Below are positions 18,272-27,215 of a stretch of DNA of 64,000 nt, piece after piece (the first letter of the stretch is position 1; the number at the start of each line of letters is the position of its first letter). Origin of the DNA: Alphaproteobacteria bacterium (GTDB lineage: Bacteria; Pseudomonadota; Alphaproteobacteria; Sphingomonadales; Sphingomonadaceae); NCBI GenBank assembly GCA_030426245.1, contig JAUHYZ010000011.1, positions 1 to 64,000 on the forward strand, written 5' to 3'. The translations under genes were made by a program, and so were the position numbers. Below the pieces are notes generated by a model, which was not told the DNA's origin, did not search any database, and was given only the letters and a program-made list of their open reading frames with translations.

Positions 18272-19408
18272 CTAAAAACCCGCAGCAATCGTCAATGTCG
18301 GGCCGCTGGAAGGATTGGCATCGCCGGCGACGCGGAAACGCCAATCGAAAGAAAGCCGCGCCGGAATCCCGCCCGGCCGGGCCCTGATCGTGGCGCTCGG
18401 CCCGATATCGAGCCGCTCGGCGCCCTTCTGCGCGCCGCCCCAGGCGCCGCCTCCGGCCCTCAGCAGCAGCCCGCCCATTTCCAATATGTCCCGCTCTGCA
18501 CGCAATTGCCCATCGGCAAAGGCCGTTGCGAAATCACCGCCGACATAGCCCGCCTGGGCATAAGCCTCTCCTTTGAAGTCCAGCGGCAAATCGAATTCCG
18601 GCAACTGAGTGTAGGCATAGGCCGCCGGGCGCCAGTTCATCCGGCCATTCGCATGGGTCCCGCGCATTTCCGCTGCGGCCATGATCGGTATTTCGGGGAT
18701 CGGGCGCGCGGCCAGCCCCGCAGCCACTTCGCTCTCCCGCGCACCGGCCAGGGCCTTGCTGGCGCGGATATAGGCGTTGGGCCGGTGCGGGCTCGACGGC
18801 GCGATGTTATAGCGCAGAACGGCACCCAGCTGGCTCTGCCCATAGCTTCCGCGCCCGGAAGTGACCGCCGTGGTCGTATCCTCACGCAGGAGTAGCCAGG
18901 CATCGCCGGACCAGCGCTTGTCCGCTCGCCGGGAAGCCGCGGGCAAAGGCGGCACAGCTCGCGCGGCCTGCGTTAGGCGCTGACTCGCCGGTGAAGCCGC
19001 CCCGTCACGCTCGTTCATCGAAGCGGCCATAAGCACACCGGCCGGCCGGTACCTGGCATTCCCGGCGGACGGCAATTCGATGAGCTGGGGATAGGCCACA
19101 CGGGTGGGCGCCGGACGCAGCGGCACGACTTGCGGATATGCGGCGCGCGCCACTCTGGGGCGAAGGGGCACCACCTGAGGGTAAGGCTTGTCGTGCAGCG
19201 GAGGCCCGCCGCCGGGCGAAAGCAGGGCCGCTTGCCGGTTATCCGAACTTTCCGCAGCATATTGTCCGGCAAATGCCAACGGCACAGGCACGGACCGCGC
19301 GGTCGAGATGTGCGGATCCCACAGTAAAGTGCGCAGCGCGATCCAGCCGCCCAGCAGCACCACCAGCATGAACACCGGCTGCCCGCGATACCCCGCCTTT
19401 GGCGTCAT
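18272..19408 (-). CDS. Putative outer-membrane protein, NfrA C-terminal-like
   Basis: From the ATG at 19408, overlapping the glycosyltransferase stop, a 378-residue protein. It has an N-terminal membrane segment (FMLVVLLGGWIALRTLLW), a Pro-rich region with three copies of a YPQVVPLRP-like motif, and a C-terminal half of alternating polar and hydrophobic strands ending in GPTLTIAAGF, as in beta-barrels. The strand-rich part (YGQSQLGAVLRYNIAP onward) resembles the C-terminal domain of phage N4 adsorption protein A, which would fit the NfrB-like gene directly upstream. Fold and partner are inferred. Confidence 0.55.
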   Translation of the reverse strand: MTPKAGYRGQPVFMLVVLLGGWIALRTLLWDPHISTARSVPVPLAFAGQYAAESSDNRQAALLSPGGGPPLHDKPYPQVVPLRPRVARAAYPQVVPLRPAPTRVAYPQLIELPSAGNARYRPAGVLMAASMNERDGAASPASQRLTQAARAVPPLPAASRRADKRWSGDAWLLLREDTTTAVTSGRGSYGQSQLGAVLRYNIAPSSPHRPNAYIRASKALAGARESEVAAGLAARPIPEIPIMAAAEMRGTHANGRMNWRPAAYAYTQLPEFDLPLDFKGEAYAQAGYVGGDFATAFADGQLRAERDILEMGGLLLRAGGGAWGGAQKGAERLDIGPSATIRARPGGIPARLSFDWRFRVAGDANPSSGPTLTIAAGF

Positions 19409-20166
19409 CCGGCTCGTTCGCGCTGCATGAGGGCGGGATGTGCAAGATGCGTGGTCTTGTCCCATACCGGCAGTTTGCCGCCCAGCGTGCCCATATAGGC
19501 AAACAGGGCCCGGCGCCCGGCCATGATCGCAATGATGTTTGCCACGGGAATGCGCAGCACCGCGCGCAGCCCCTCGGCAAACCCGTATTCATTGGCAGTG
19601 AAGGCGAAGCGCATCCCGGCACGCCAGACGAAACTGGCGAAGTTGATCAGGATCAGCGTGTAGATCAGCGGATCGCCTTGCCACGGGCGGCCGAGCCCGG
19701 CCATGTCCGCCGCGCCCAGAATACCCGCGATCACGAGCAGCAGATAGGCCGCCGCCAGCACGATCGCGGTCAACGGTCCGCGCCGGTCGCGCACCCGCAT
19801 CCACAGCTCCACCGGGCTCGCGATCCAGCCGAGCCGGTCCCAGCCTTGCAGAGCGATGCCGTGGATCCAGCGGGTCTTCTGCCGGACTGCCGCGCCCAGC
19901 TCTGCCGGGAAGCAGGCCCGCGTGGCGATCAATTCCCCGTCATCACCGCGCAGGCGCAAAAACTGCGTGCGTGCATCGAGCGCCTTGATCCTGAGGCCCA
20001 TCTCATAATCCTCGGTCAGGCTTTCGACGGAGAATGGCCCCTCCTGCCCCGGGCGTTCGCCTGCCAGCCGGGCGAGGATTGGCCGGGCGAAGGCACAGCC
20101 CACGCCGGCTGCCGGCAGCGCCGCCCCCAACGCATCGCGCACGACCATTGCCTTGGCATGCGCCTC
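19405..20166 (-). pseudogene. NfrB-like glycosyltransferase, 3' half (split by prophage)
   Basis: The chromosomal part runs from the att crossover at 20165-20166 to the stop at 19405, 253 residues. It carries the family-2 glycosyltransferase acidic motif TEDYEMGL and the QKTRW form of the Q-x-x-R-W motif, then three or four membrane segments and a conserved-looking tail. The N-terminal half with the DAED motif lies at 59708-60366, on the far side of the prophage. The open frame upstream of 20166 is phage DNA, so no complete enzyme can be made. When rejoined, motifs fall at residues 270-277 and 315-319 of a 472-residue protein. Confidence 0.85.
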
Positions 20167-20191
20167 AACACACTGGCCGTTATCGCAATTG
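20146..20191. other. attL, left prophage junction
   Basis: Chromosome up to about 20164, crossover TC at 20165-20166, phage from 20167. The phage arm ends with CGTTATCGCAATTG (20178-20191), the inverted counterpart of the arm at attR with 13 of 14 bases matching. Both arms are exactly 25 bases from the TC. Joining chromosome left of TC to chromosome right of TC at attR restores the glycosyltransferase frame. Confidence 0.8.
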
Positions 20192-20308
20192 CGAGCGAGC
20201 CATAGGCCTACCAGGCCCAACCCCACACCCAGATTAGCAATATTGCGTCGATCGCGCCGGCGATCGCGGCCGCTTTTGCGTGCCAGGATGCCAATTTCTC
20301 AAGGCGCA

Positions 20309-20341
20309 GGGTATGCGTGGGAAACACCTAACATTCCTAAC
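20309..20341 (+). repeat. Left arm of perfect 33-bp inverted repeat
   Basis: Begins GGGTATGCGTGGGAAACACC and ends with ACATTCCTAAC; its exact reverse complement is at 20553-20585. The arms enclose 211 bases of AT-rich DNA. Located 140 bases inside attL. Confidence 0.9.
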
Positions 20342-20552
20342 ATCGTAGGATTTCTGCGGGTTTCAGACATAATATTTTTCTAACATTGACCTAACCATAT
20401 TATGTTCTCCAACTCTAACCTCACGCCTACAAAAAACCGTGTAAATTCAATGAGGTGATAAAAGTGATCTAAGAATGTTAGGTCAGATTAGGTTTTAGAC
20501 CTAATATTTTTCCGCCTTATTTTCAGTATGTTATGAGCGATTTGGCGGCCAG
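20342..20552. other. AT-rich segment with CCTAAC/GTTAGG repeats, no gene
   Basis: This segment lies within the roughly 675-base stretch (20192-20866) that holds no convincing gene. It is far richer in A and T than its surroundings. It contains many CTAAC/GTTAG units in both orientations and a 16-base direct repeat AGACmTAATATTTTTC at 20365-20380 and 20497-20512 (15 of 16 identical). Repeated short motifs in AT-rich DNA fit a protein-binding region such as an origin, partition or recombination-control site, but I cannot choose between these. Confidence 0.6.
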
Positions 20553-20585
20553 GTTAGGAATGTTAGGTGTTTCCCACGCATACCC
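20553..20585 (-). repeat. Right arm of perfect 33-bp inverted repeat
   Basis: Reads GTTAGGAATGTTAGGTGTTT and ends with CACGCATACCC on the plus strand, the exact reverse complement of 20309-20341. With the other arm it could form a long stem or be bound as two opposed sites. Confidence 0.9.
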
Positions 20586-20866
20586 CCCTCCCTTGGTGCC
20601 GGAGGCCGCAGAAATCCGCCCTGCGCGGACGTGCGTAATATTGCATAATCTAAGTTTCCGGCCCGGACGCGCGGCAACACGCGCTTTTCCTGGGCTGTCG
20701 CACTGTGGAAGATCTCGGCAAACTGCATAAAAACTAGGCAAAGAAGCCGAAGGCGTGGCGTGGGGGCGAGCGCGGCGCGCTGGGTCCGCGCAGCATCGAT
20801 CGGCGCAAGGGGCTGCCGACCAGGCGCCTCCGCCCTGGTCTGGACGCCTGCGCCATCGTTCCGCAT

Positions 20867-21136
20867 ATGTTCCGCATGGGCAAAGGCACACCGAGTCGGC
20901 CGGCATGGGCTGCAAACCTGGGCGCGATGATCGACGGCCGCGTGCTGTGCTCCGCCTGCTGCGATCGGTGCCGCGCCTGGAAGGAAGTCGACCTCGAGCA
21001 GCTGGCCCAGGCCAAGGGCCGAGACTACAGCCTATGGGGCAAGCGGACGCGCTGCCGGATCACACCTGGCTGCGACGGTTTCAACCGCTTCTACTGCAAC
21101 GGCAGGGGGCGCCTGGAACCCATGCGGCATGATTGA
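20867..21136 (+). CDS. Small phage protein with Cys-rich zinc-binding pattern
   Basis: Up to 89 residues; an internal ATG at 20927 (MIDGRVLCSACC) gives a more compact 69-residue form. Cysteines are arranged C-x2-CC-x2-C, then C-x-I-x-x-G-C and a final C, suggesting a zinc-ribbon-like fold. Similar small proteins occur in sphingomonad prophages as I recall. A weak hairpin followed by a T run near 21157-21185 may end transcription. Function unknown. Confidence 0.55.
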   Translation: MFRMGKGTPSRPAWAANLGAMIDGRVLCSACCDRCRAWKEVDLEQLAQAKGRDYSLWGKRTRCRITPGCDGFNRFYCNGRGRLEPMRHD

Positions 21137-21246
21137 TGAAATGTTAACTACGCGGTAAAAGCCCTTCGCGGGGGTCTGTTTTTGATTAGGGCATGCGGGA
21201 ATAGCCTGCACGTAGGGGGTGAAATGCACCAGGCAGTGGTGGCGAC

Positions 21247-21897
21247 TTGAGCGAGGAAGATCCCCGCAAGACGCTTTGGTGGTACATCAAACAGCCCTAC
21301 GTCTGGATCACAGCAACGGTGGTTTCGCTCGCGCTGGTGCTCACCAACATCAACACGATCCTTCGGGAAGTGCGCGAAACACCAGAAGAATATCGGAAGA
21401 CATCGAGCCAGTTCTTCAATTGGTGGTACGAATATGATCAGTGGCCCGGCCGATGGACATCGGACGCGCAGGGCTATGTTGACTTGGCATCACTCCACCT
21501 TGGCCCAATGACAACCGAGCTCAATCTGGATGTCATGAACGACGGAACACTGACCGGAGTGATCGAGACGCAATCGATTTGCGACGGTGTTCCGTATTTT
21601 GAAGAACTCATGATCCTGGGCACGATCACAGGTGCCAATTCAGCCGACCTAGAGCTTTACGCCTATGTCGACGGCCGAAGACTGACCTATGCCACTTTGC
21701 GTGCCCAGCGCGACGATTACTTCATGACGTTAATGCCACGCCATGATCAGATGAATTTGTTCGCTGAAGAGACAAGGATCGCCAAAAACCCTGACGATTA
21801 CATCGGTGAAGTCGAGGGCTCTCCGCTATGTCCGGAGAAATCCTTCAACTTCATAATGGATGCCTACAAGGAACATGAAGCGAATAAGAGCGAATGA
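21247..21897 (+). CDS. Membrane-anchored protein of unknown function (cargo operon, gene 1)
   Basis: A 216-residue protein starting at a TTG. One membrane helix near residues 20-37 (VWITATVVSLALVLTNI) is followed by a soluble domain with many acidic and aromatic residues (FFNWWYEYDQWPGRW, then a strand-rich part). It resembles nothing I can name. It overlaps the next gene by four bases and is visibly less GC-rich than the structural genes, which suggests cargo. Possible roles include exclusion or defence, without direct evidence. Confidence 0.65.
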   Translation: MSEEDPRKTLWWYIKQPYVWITATVVSLALVLTNINTILREVRETPEEYRKTSSQFFNWWYEYDQWPGRWTSDAQGYVDLASLHLGPMTTELNLDVMNDGTLTGVIETQSICDGVPYFEELMILGTITGANSADLELYAYVDGRRLTYATLRAQRDDYFMTLMPRHDQMNLFAEETRIAKNPDDYIGEVEGSPLCPEKSFNFIMDAYKEHEANKSE

Positions 21898-22811
21898 CCA
21901 TCGAAGACAATTCAGAAGACTTTGAATTAAGCGATGAAGATGTGGGGCTGCTCGCGCAGGATGTCATCGGCAGTCTCTCTAATCCAGAAATCACTGAAGC
22001 ATATCTAACGGTTCGGCGCGAATATCGTGAAGCGGCGAAACGTGCTAAGCGAATTTCCAGAGGATCAGCTGGCATTCGATCAACTGGCAATCGAATGTTC
22101 TGGTCTTCAGTTTTGTTCACCCGCATTTCAGTATTGGCGGGCAGCGTCGACAAGTTGCTGCCCGATCCGAAGCCGCGTGAGCATTGGGATTTCAGCTCGG
22201 TAGCGTCGTTGGTCCGCAATCTTGCAGAGGCGGAGTTGGTATACCAATGGCTTTGCCGAGCCGGTCTTGACGATGATGAACGCCAGGCCCGTTTTATATT
22301 ATTGCGACTTCACGATTGGGGATCACGCCGGCGGCTATTTCCCGAACAGTTTGGAGACGGCGAAGGGCCATATCTCGACTTACTACGACAATTCGAGGAA
22401 AATCCTGTGCTTCAAAAGTACGATGATCGCCGCCGAAAAGTAGCCCAACGGGGCGAGAAGACACCGTTCATACAAGACGACGTGTTGTTGGAAATTGGAG
22501 TTGAGCCAGCCCCATTTCGCCGCGTCTATCGATTTCTGTCTCAACATACGCACACAGGCCCTGTCGCATTCGCTCGAATGCACGAACAGAGCCGTGGAAC
22601 CGGTGTCGAAACCAGGTTGGAAAAAACTTATACAATGTCTGCACTTGGGTTCGCCATCGCGTCACTTAATCGAGCGATCGAGACTCACTTGGATATCTTT
22701 CCTGATGCAGAAACCAGGCCTCCGCACTTAACGACCCAGCAGATCACTGCAAATGTTGAGCGGGAGCAGGGGCGCAGCCGAGATAAGCGCAAATCGGGGC
22801 GTAATAGATGA
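21894..22811 (+). CDS. Unknown helical protein, possibly DUF5677-like (cargo operon, gene 2)
   Basis: A 305-residue, mostly helical soluble protein. The stretches SSVASLVRNLAEAELVYQWL and FRRVYRFLSQHTHTGPVAF, with a buried Arg-Asn and a His-Thr-His, recall DUF5677-type proteins, some of which are found near defence genes; this is a weak match by eye. The N-terminus is acidic, the C-terminus basic. Coupled to gene 1 by an ATGA overlap, and 19 bases before gene 3. No nuclease motif is obvious. Confidence 0.6.
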   Translation: MTIEDNSEDFELSDEDVGLLAQDVIGSLSNPEITEAYLTVRREYREAAKRAKRISRGSAGIRSTGNRMFWSSVLFTRISVLAGSVDKLLPDPKPREHWDFSSVASLVRNLAEAELVYQWLCRAGLDDDERQARFILLRLHDWGSRRRLFPEQFGDGEGPYLDLLRQFEENPVLQKYDDRRRKVAQRGEKTPFIQDDVLLEIGVEPAPFRRVYRFLSQHTHTGPVAFARMHEQSRGTGVETRLEKTYTMSALGFAIASLNRAIETHLDIFPDAETRPPHLTTQQITANVEREQGRSRDKRKSGRNR

Positions 22812-22830
22812 TCCAAGAACGGAGGCGCCG

Positions 22831-23202
22831 TTGAAACGAGACATGGACCTGGTGCGCGAGATCCTACTCGCAATCGAGGGCAGCCCGCACGCGATTGTCG
22901 GGTTACCGCCCGTAATCTATGGCTATACAGCTCCACAAATCAGCCATCACACGCACATGCTGATTGAGGCGGGTTACCTGCGAGCAGTGGTCGATCGATC
23001 GCATAGCGTTACGCCGGACATTCGGCATATCGGCCTCACCTGGCAAGGCCATGAATTGCTAGAAACTATCCGCGATCCAGAGATCTGGAAAACCACGAAG
23101 CATGGTGCGGCAACCGTGGGATCCTGGACGATGGGCATGATCGGCACTCTGGCCAAGGCCGCGATCGAGGCCAAGGCCAGAGAGCTCGGATTGATCGGCT
23201 AG
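22831..23202 (+). CDS. DUF2513 family protein (cargo operon, gene 3)
   Basis: The TTG at 22831 is preceded five bases away by GGAGG and gives the family's characteristic start MKRDMDLVREILLAIE, so it was preferred to the upstream ATG. The 123-residue protein shows the DUF2513 layout: a small winged-helix-like N-terminal part with IGLTWQGHELL, then a C-terminal alpha-helical tail. The family is frequent in prophages and mobile elements and has no assigned function; a DNA-binding regulator is plausible. Confidence 0.75.
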   Translation: MKRDMDLVREILLAIEGSPHAIVGLPPVIYGYTAPQISHHTHMLIEAGYLRAVVDRSHSVTPDIRHIGLTWQGHELLETIRDPEIWKTTKHGAATVGSWTMGMIGTLAKAAIEAKARELGLIG

Positions 23203-23242
23203 CCGCAGCAGGTGATACTCAAAACCCTCAATATCTATTTCG

Positions 23243-23824
23243 CTACCAAATAGCGTCTTCAACCCCACTGGTAGTGAAGCAGGTACGATAATTTGCTTGA
23301 GGAAACTCGGTGCAGACAACCTCTGCATCGCCATTCGCAAGCTCCGAGACTAGATTCAGGACTGTGCTATGCCCCGACAGTCCAAGCTTTAATAATTCCG
23401 CGACTTTCGCGTCATCATCCCATTGATAACCAATCACGAAGGCTTCGTCACCGATGACGAAATTGACGGTATCACCTTTGGCAACAATCGATTGTACTGA
23501 AGAGTCTGCGATCTCAATCTCGGGATTCCAATCCGGCTGATCCGAGTATTCGCTTGGCGCGAAAAAGCGCAAGGCATTGCCGCTCTGGTTCTCAACACCA
23601 GCCCACAATTGCCCCATATGTTGTCCGCTGCTCCACCGGAACATTCCAGCCTCGTCCTTCGACGCTAGTATTGCTGGAAGCGTCTCCACATTGGCTTCCG
23701 CGTCGATCTCTGCCGGTTCAACCGGATCGACAACAGACACATCACCTGATTCTTCGCAGCCAGTTGCCGTCACCATGGCGCAAAGAGCAGCAGCAACCCG
23801 ACAGCGCCAACTAAACTTCGCCAT
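23243..23824 (-). CDS. Putative lipoprotein, unknown function
   Basis: From the ATG at 23824 a 193-residue protein with a signal peptide and lipobox TATGC (Cys at residue 23), then a low-complexity acidic linker (VVDPVEPAEIDAEANVE) and a globular domain rich in strands. The start lies inside the preceding lipoprotein gene (14-base overlap), so the two are coupled. It converges on the cargo operon. An envelope-located conversion protein is possible. Confidence 0.65.
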   Translation of the reverse strand: MAKFSWRCRVAAALCAMVTATGCEESGDVSVVDPVEPAEIDAEANVETLPAILASKDEAGMFRWSSGQHMGQLWAGVENQSGNALRFFAPSEYSDQPDWNPEIEIADSSVQSIVAKGDTVNFVIGDEAFVIGYQWDDDAKVAELLKLGLSGHSTVLNLVSELANGDAEVVCTEFPQANYRTCFTTSGVEDAIW

Positions 23825-24200
23825 TCGAATCCTCGGCTTCTCCGTCTTCATTGTCTGTTGCCGGCGAGGATGTGGGGTAACCCTCACAATTCTTTTGCGC
23901 TGCCAGCATATTCAATTCGCGCCGACGCTGGATCGAGCTCTTTTCGGCCGCACCTTTTTCCATTGAATTACCAATGCCAAAGTCACCGAGCACTCCCAAC
24001 GCGGAAGCTCCATTGAAGCCGGATCCTTCGCGGATCTGTTCGTCGAAGGCATCGACTTTTGACATTTCAATTGCGATGTCATCGCAGTCATAGGCCCGCA
24101 TCTCCGCAGCCGATACCGGCTGCATGCGGCCATATCGCTTGGTTGCGCAGCCTGACAATGCAACGACTATCAGTGCTGCCGCTATTGATTTGCGATTCAT
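23811..24200 (-). CDS. Small putative lipoprotein
   Basis: A 129-residue protein with an N-terminal signal and lipobox VALSGC (Cys at residue 18). The mature part has MRAYDCDDIAIEMSKVDAF, a Gly-rich hydrophobic stretch (ASALGVLGDFGIGN) and a helical RRRELNML segment; this layout recalls small outer-membrane-linked lipoproteins with a Gly-zipper. It lies 120 bases downstream of portal gene Q on the same strand and could be read from the late transcript. Confidence 0.65.
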   Translation of the reverse strand: MNRKSIAAALIVVALSGCATKRYGRMQPVSAAEMRAYDCDDIAIEMSKVDAFDEQIREGSGFNGASALGVLGDFGIGNSMEKGAAEKSSIQRRRELNMLAAQKNCEGYPTSSPATDNEDGEAEDSNGEV

Positions 24201-24319
24201 TAGATCCCCCTATTCCCAAAACGAATCGAACTTTGGTCACAGATTGTGATTGAGTCCAGTTCCAATTGAGCAAGCTAATTACTTTAGGAGTGAAGTATCA
24301 TTCGTGCGATTGTTTAGAG

Positions 24320-25375
24320 CTAATTTGCGCCTGGCTGCATCATCGGCTGATATTCGCTGTAATTGACCACCGGCAGGCCAGTGATTTCGTTGATCTGGCG
24401 CATGGCCTGCATGATCGGCTCGATCTCGTTGAAGAAAAACACGTCCGTTGCACTGCGGATATCGCCGAAGCCGCCATTGTTGGTAGGAATGATGCCCAGC
24501 AGCTGGGGCGGCACGCGGTGCGCGGCCAGCATATCGTCGCGCGTCACGTTCTTGATGCCCAGGAACTCGTCCTTCGCGGCAACTTCCGCGATCGGGATGA
24601 TCTGCACCCCGTCCTTTTTGCCATTGGGCGCGTGAATGAAGAGGTTCTTGAAGTTGCCCACGCCCTTGGCGGATGCCAGCTGCGTGCGGATCGCCTTGGC
24701 GTCTTCGTCATTGATCAGCGGCTCTGTCAGCAGGAAGACGAAACCGGCATGCGCGCCGTTCTTGTAGTAGCGCCGGCGGAAGAGCGTGGCGCTCTCATTA
24801 AGCAGGCCCGCATTCAGCGCCGACAGCCATTCGGGCAGGCCATAGATCTCCTGCTCCACATCGGGCTCGCGGATATGAACGATCGAGCCAGGGCGGAACT
24901 CGTAATCGCCATAGATGCTGCCCATTCCCGTCATTTTCGGTTTGACCCAGAAATAGCGGCCAGGATCCACGCCGACGCGCGTGTGCAGCGCCGGCGCGAC
25001 CTGGTAGCGCAGCGGCCGCTTCGCCAGGTTGCGGATCTCCTCGAGGAAGCAATTGCCCATCTGCAGGAAGTCCAGGGCGGCGCGTTCATGCGTGGCTGCA
25101 TCCATCCAGCGCGACGGCACGAAATGCCGCTTCAACAGGTTGAGTTTCAGCTTGATCGCGCTCTGGTGGTGCGGGCTCATGCGATAGCTTTTCGCCAGGC
25201 CGCGGAATGGCACCGGCGGCTCGTACCATTGGCCGCAGATCCAGGCGCCTTCGAAATAGCCCCAGAGGTTCTGGCCATCGATCACGCTGACATCGTCGCC
25301 AAAGGTGAACGCCTCGATCGAGGTGCTGCCATCGGACTGGACGGCGAGCTGCGAAGATTCGGCTTGTTCAGGCAT
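24320..25375 (-). CDS. Q: Portal protein (P2 GpQ family)
   Basis: From the ATG at 25375, which overlaps the terminase stop, a 351-residue portal. Family stretches include YEPPVPFRGLAKSYRMSPHH, the FLQMGNCFLEE segment and the C-terminal VPPQLLGIIPTNNGGFGD. The dodecameric portal is the DNA entry channel and head-tail junction. Length matches P2 Q (about 344). Translationally coupled to the terminase gene upstream. Confidence 0.93.
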   Translation of the reverse strand: MPEQAESSQLAVQSDGSTSIEAFTFGDDVSVIDGQNLWGYFEGAWICGQWYEPPVPFRGLAKSYRMSPHHQSAIKLKLNLLKRHFVPSRWMDAATHERAALDFLQMGNCFLEEIRNLAKRPLRYQVAPALHTRVGVDPGRYFWVKPKMTGMGSIYGDYEFRPGSIVHIREPDVEQEIYGLPEWLSALNAGLLNESATLFRRRYYKNGAHAGFVFLLTEPLINDEDAKAIRTQLASAKGVGNFKNLFIHAPNGKKDGVQIIPIAEVAAKDEFLGIKNVTRDDMLAAHRVPPQLLGIIPTNNGGFGDIRSATDVFFFNEIEPIMQAMRQINEITGLPVVNYSEYQPMMQPGAN

Positions 25376-27215
25376 TTTCGAAGAACTCCACGGTGGATTG
25401 GCCGGTGCTGCCATTGTCGGCACCGAGCGGTTCATTGATCAGAGCGTGCATGGTGGCCCAGGCGATATCGGCATGGCCGATCCGCCCGTCGCGGCCGGAA
25501 ACGTAAGTGATCTGCTTTCCGCTGGCAGTCAGCGCCGGCCGGATCGCCATGAAGGCATCGCGCACGTCGCCCCATTCGATCGGGATCTCTATGCGCCGCG
25601 CCCGGAACAGGTTCTGCGCCTTCATGACCATGTGGCCCTTGCCCGAAACCGAATAATCGACCTTGCGGGCCATCGGGAACCACTTGACCACCAGCTGATA
25701 AACGGCCGAGCCGAAAACGCTGTTCTCGATCGCGATATCGGTGACATGGTAGCGCGCGGCCATGGCGCGGATCGCCTTGTTCTGGGCTGCGAAGTCCCCG
25801 TCCACCCGCTGCTTTTCCAGCAGGCGGAACTTGCCCCCCGGCTGATCGGGCGGCGCGATCGCGATCAGCTGCGCCTGGTCGGCACCTTCATCGTTCGGAT
25901 CGTATCCCAGCCACACCGGCTTATCGCCAAACGGCCGCAGCTCGGCCGACTTGAAATCCTTCCACTTGTAGAACGCGTCGACCAGGGCCGGCTGCAGCAG
26001 CGACCAGGGGAAGGACGATTGGGCATCGTCCACGAACATGCAGAGGAACTTGTTGGCGTAGGCATCGATTGAATAGCGGCGCTGCAGCTCTTCCCGATCG
26101 AACAGATCGAAGCCCAGCTCTTCGGCATCGTCGATCGTCACGATCTGGCGCCAGATGCCGTCCGGGCCGACCGCGCCCGATTTCAGCGCCTTGTGGCTGG
26201 TATCGAATTTGCGCCGGTCTTCGCGCAGGCGGCCGGCGTTCCATTCGTCACCGCTGAACTTGCCATAGGCTTCATGCGTGACGGTGGACGGCGTCGAGAT
26301 ATAGGTGATGCGGTAGAATTTCTGCGAGGCCATGGCGCTGGCCACTTCCTCGAACCGCTGGAAGCCCGGCAGCCAGAAGGCTTCGTCCAGGTAGACATCG
26401 CCATGATAGCTCTGGGCGGTGCGAAAATTGGTGGCCAGGAAGTAAAACCGCACCGGCTCGAGCAGATTGCCGTCTTCGTCCTGGCGGTTGATCACCAGGG
26501 GATTGCCTTTCAGCTCCACGCCGCACGCCTGGAAGACGAAGTCCAGGATATAGTCGCGGAACACTTCCGCCTGGTTTTTAGATGCCGACAGGAAGATCTG
26601 ATTGTTGCCGGTATCCATGCCGCGCATGAAGGCTTCGCGCGCAAAGTACCAGGTGGCGCCGATCTGGCGCGATTTCAGGATGAAGCGGATCGTGTGAGCG
26701 CTCGCCTCCCACCAGGCGCGCTGATGGCCGAACAGCCCTTCCTGGAAGAACGCCCGGCACTTTTCGATGTCTTCATGTGTCAGCGCATTCTTGCGCCGCG
26801 ATCGCTTGACCTTGGCCTCTGGCGAGTTGCGGTTGGCGACATTGGGATTGAGATCCGTTTCGTTCCCGCCATCGGCATATTTGCGCCGGCGCGCCACCCG
26901 GTCGAGCTGGCGGTTCAGCAGATCGATCTCTTTGAAGTCGTGGCCGGTCTTCTGCTCTTTGGCGATCAGCGTCAGCAGCCGCGCCTCGAGCCCATCCTCC
27001 AGCTTGACATCGGTTGCCGCAGCGTCCCACTTGCCGCGCCGCGCCCAGCTGGCCACGGTCGAATATTTCAGGCCCAGCTCTTCCTGGATCTGGGTTAGCG
27101 ACCAGCCCCGCCAATAGAGCGAACGGGCTGCGCGCCTGGCCTCAAACGGCACAGGCGGAGCCAGGGCGCTGCTGTCGATCGATGGCGTAGGATCCATGGC
27201 ACTAGCGAATGTCAC
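25368..27215 (-). CDS. P: Terminase large subunit ATPase (P2 GpP family)
   Basis: A 615-residue terminase. The N-terminal 60 residues form a helix-turn-helix-like segment (ARSLYWRGWSLTQIQEELGL), followed by the ATPase (LKSRQIGATWYFAREA as the Walker-A-like region; DVYLDEAFWL as Walker B) and a nuclease-like C-terminal part with GYDPNDEGAD. It packages DNA into the prohead with the small subunit GpM. It diverges from the capsid genes as in P2. Confidence 0.93.
   Translation of the reverse strand: MTFASAMDPTPSIDSSALAPPVPFEARRAARSLYWRGWSLTQIQEELGLKYSTVASWARRGKWDAAATDVKLEDGLEARLLTLIAKEQKTGHDFKEIDLLNRQLDRVARRRKYADGGNETDLNPNVANRNSPEAKVKRSRRKNALTHEDIEKCRAFFQEGLFGHQRAWWEASAHTIRFILKSRQIGATWYFAREAFMRGMDTGNNQIFLSASKNQAEVFRDYILDFVFQACGVELKGNPLVINRQDEDGNLLEPVRFYFLATNFRTAQSYHGDVYLDEAFWLPGFQRFEEVASAMASQKFYRITYISTPSTVTHEAYGKFSGDEWNAGRLREDRRKFDTSHKALKSGAVGPDGIWRQIVTIDDAEELGFDLFDREELQRRYSIDAYANKFLCMFVDDAQSSFPWSLLQPALVDAFYKWKDFKSAELRPFGDKPVWLGYDPNDEGADQAQLIAIAPPDQPGGKFRLLEKQRVDGDFAAQNKAIRAMAARYHVTDIAIENSVFGSAVYQLVVKWFPMARKVDYSVSGKGHMVMKAQNLFRARRIEIPIEWGDVRDAFMAIRPALTASGKQITYVSGRDGRIGHADIAWATMHALINEPLGADNGSTGQSTVEFFENA

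Noticed and set aside
20153-20915. Opposed open frames both containing a GYAWETPNIPN stretch on either side of the AT-rich segment
   Set aside because: The shared peptide is just the translation of the two arms of the 33-bp inverted repeat. The frames have poor composition and no ribosome site, so they are not called as genes.
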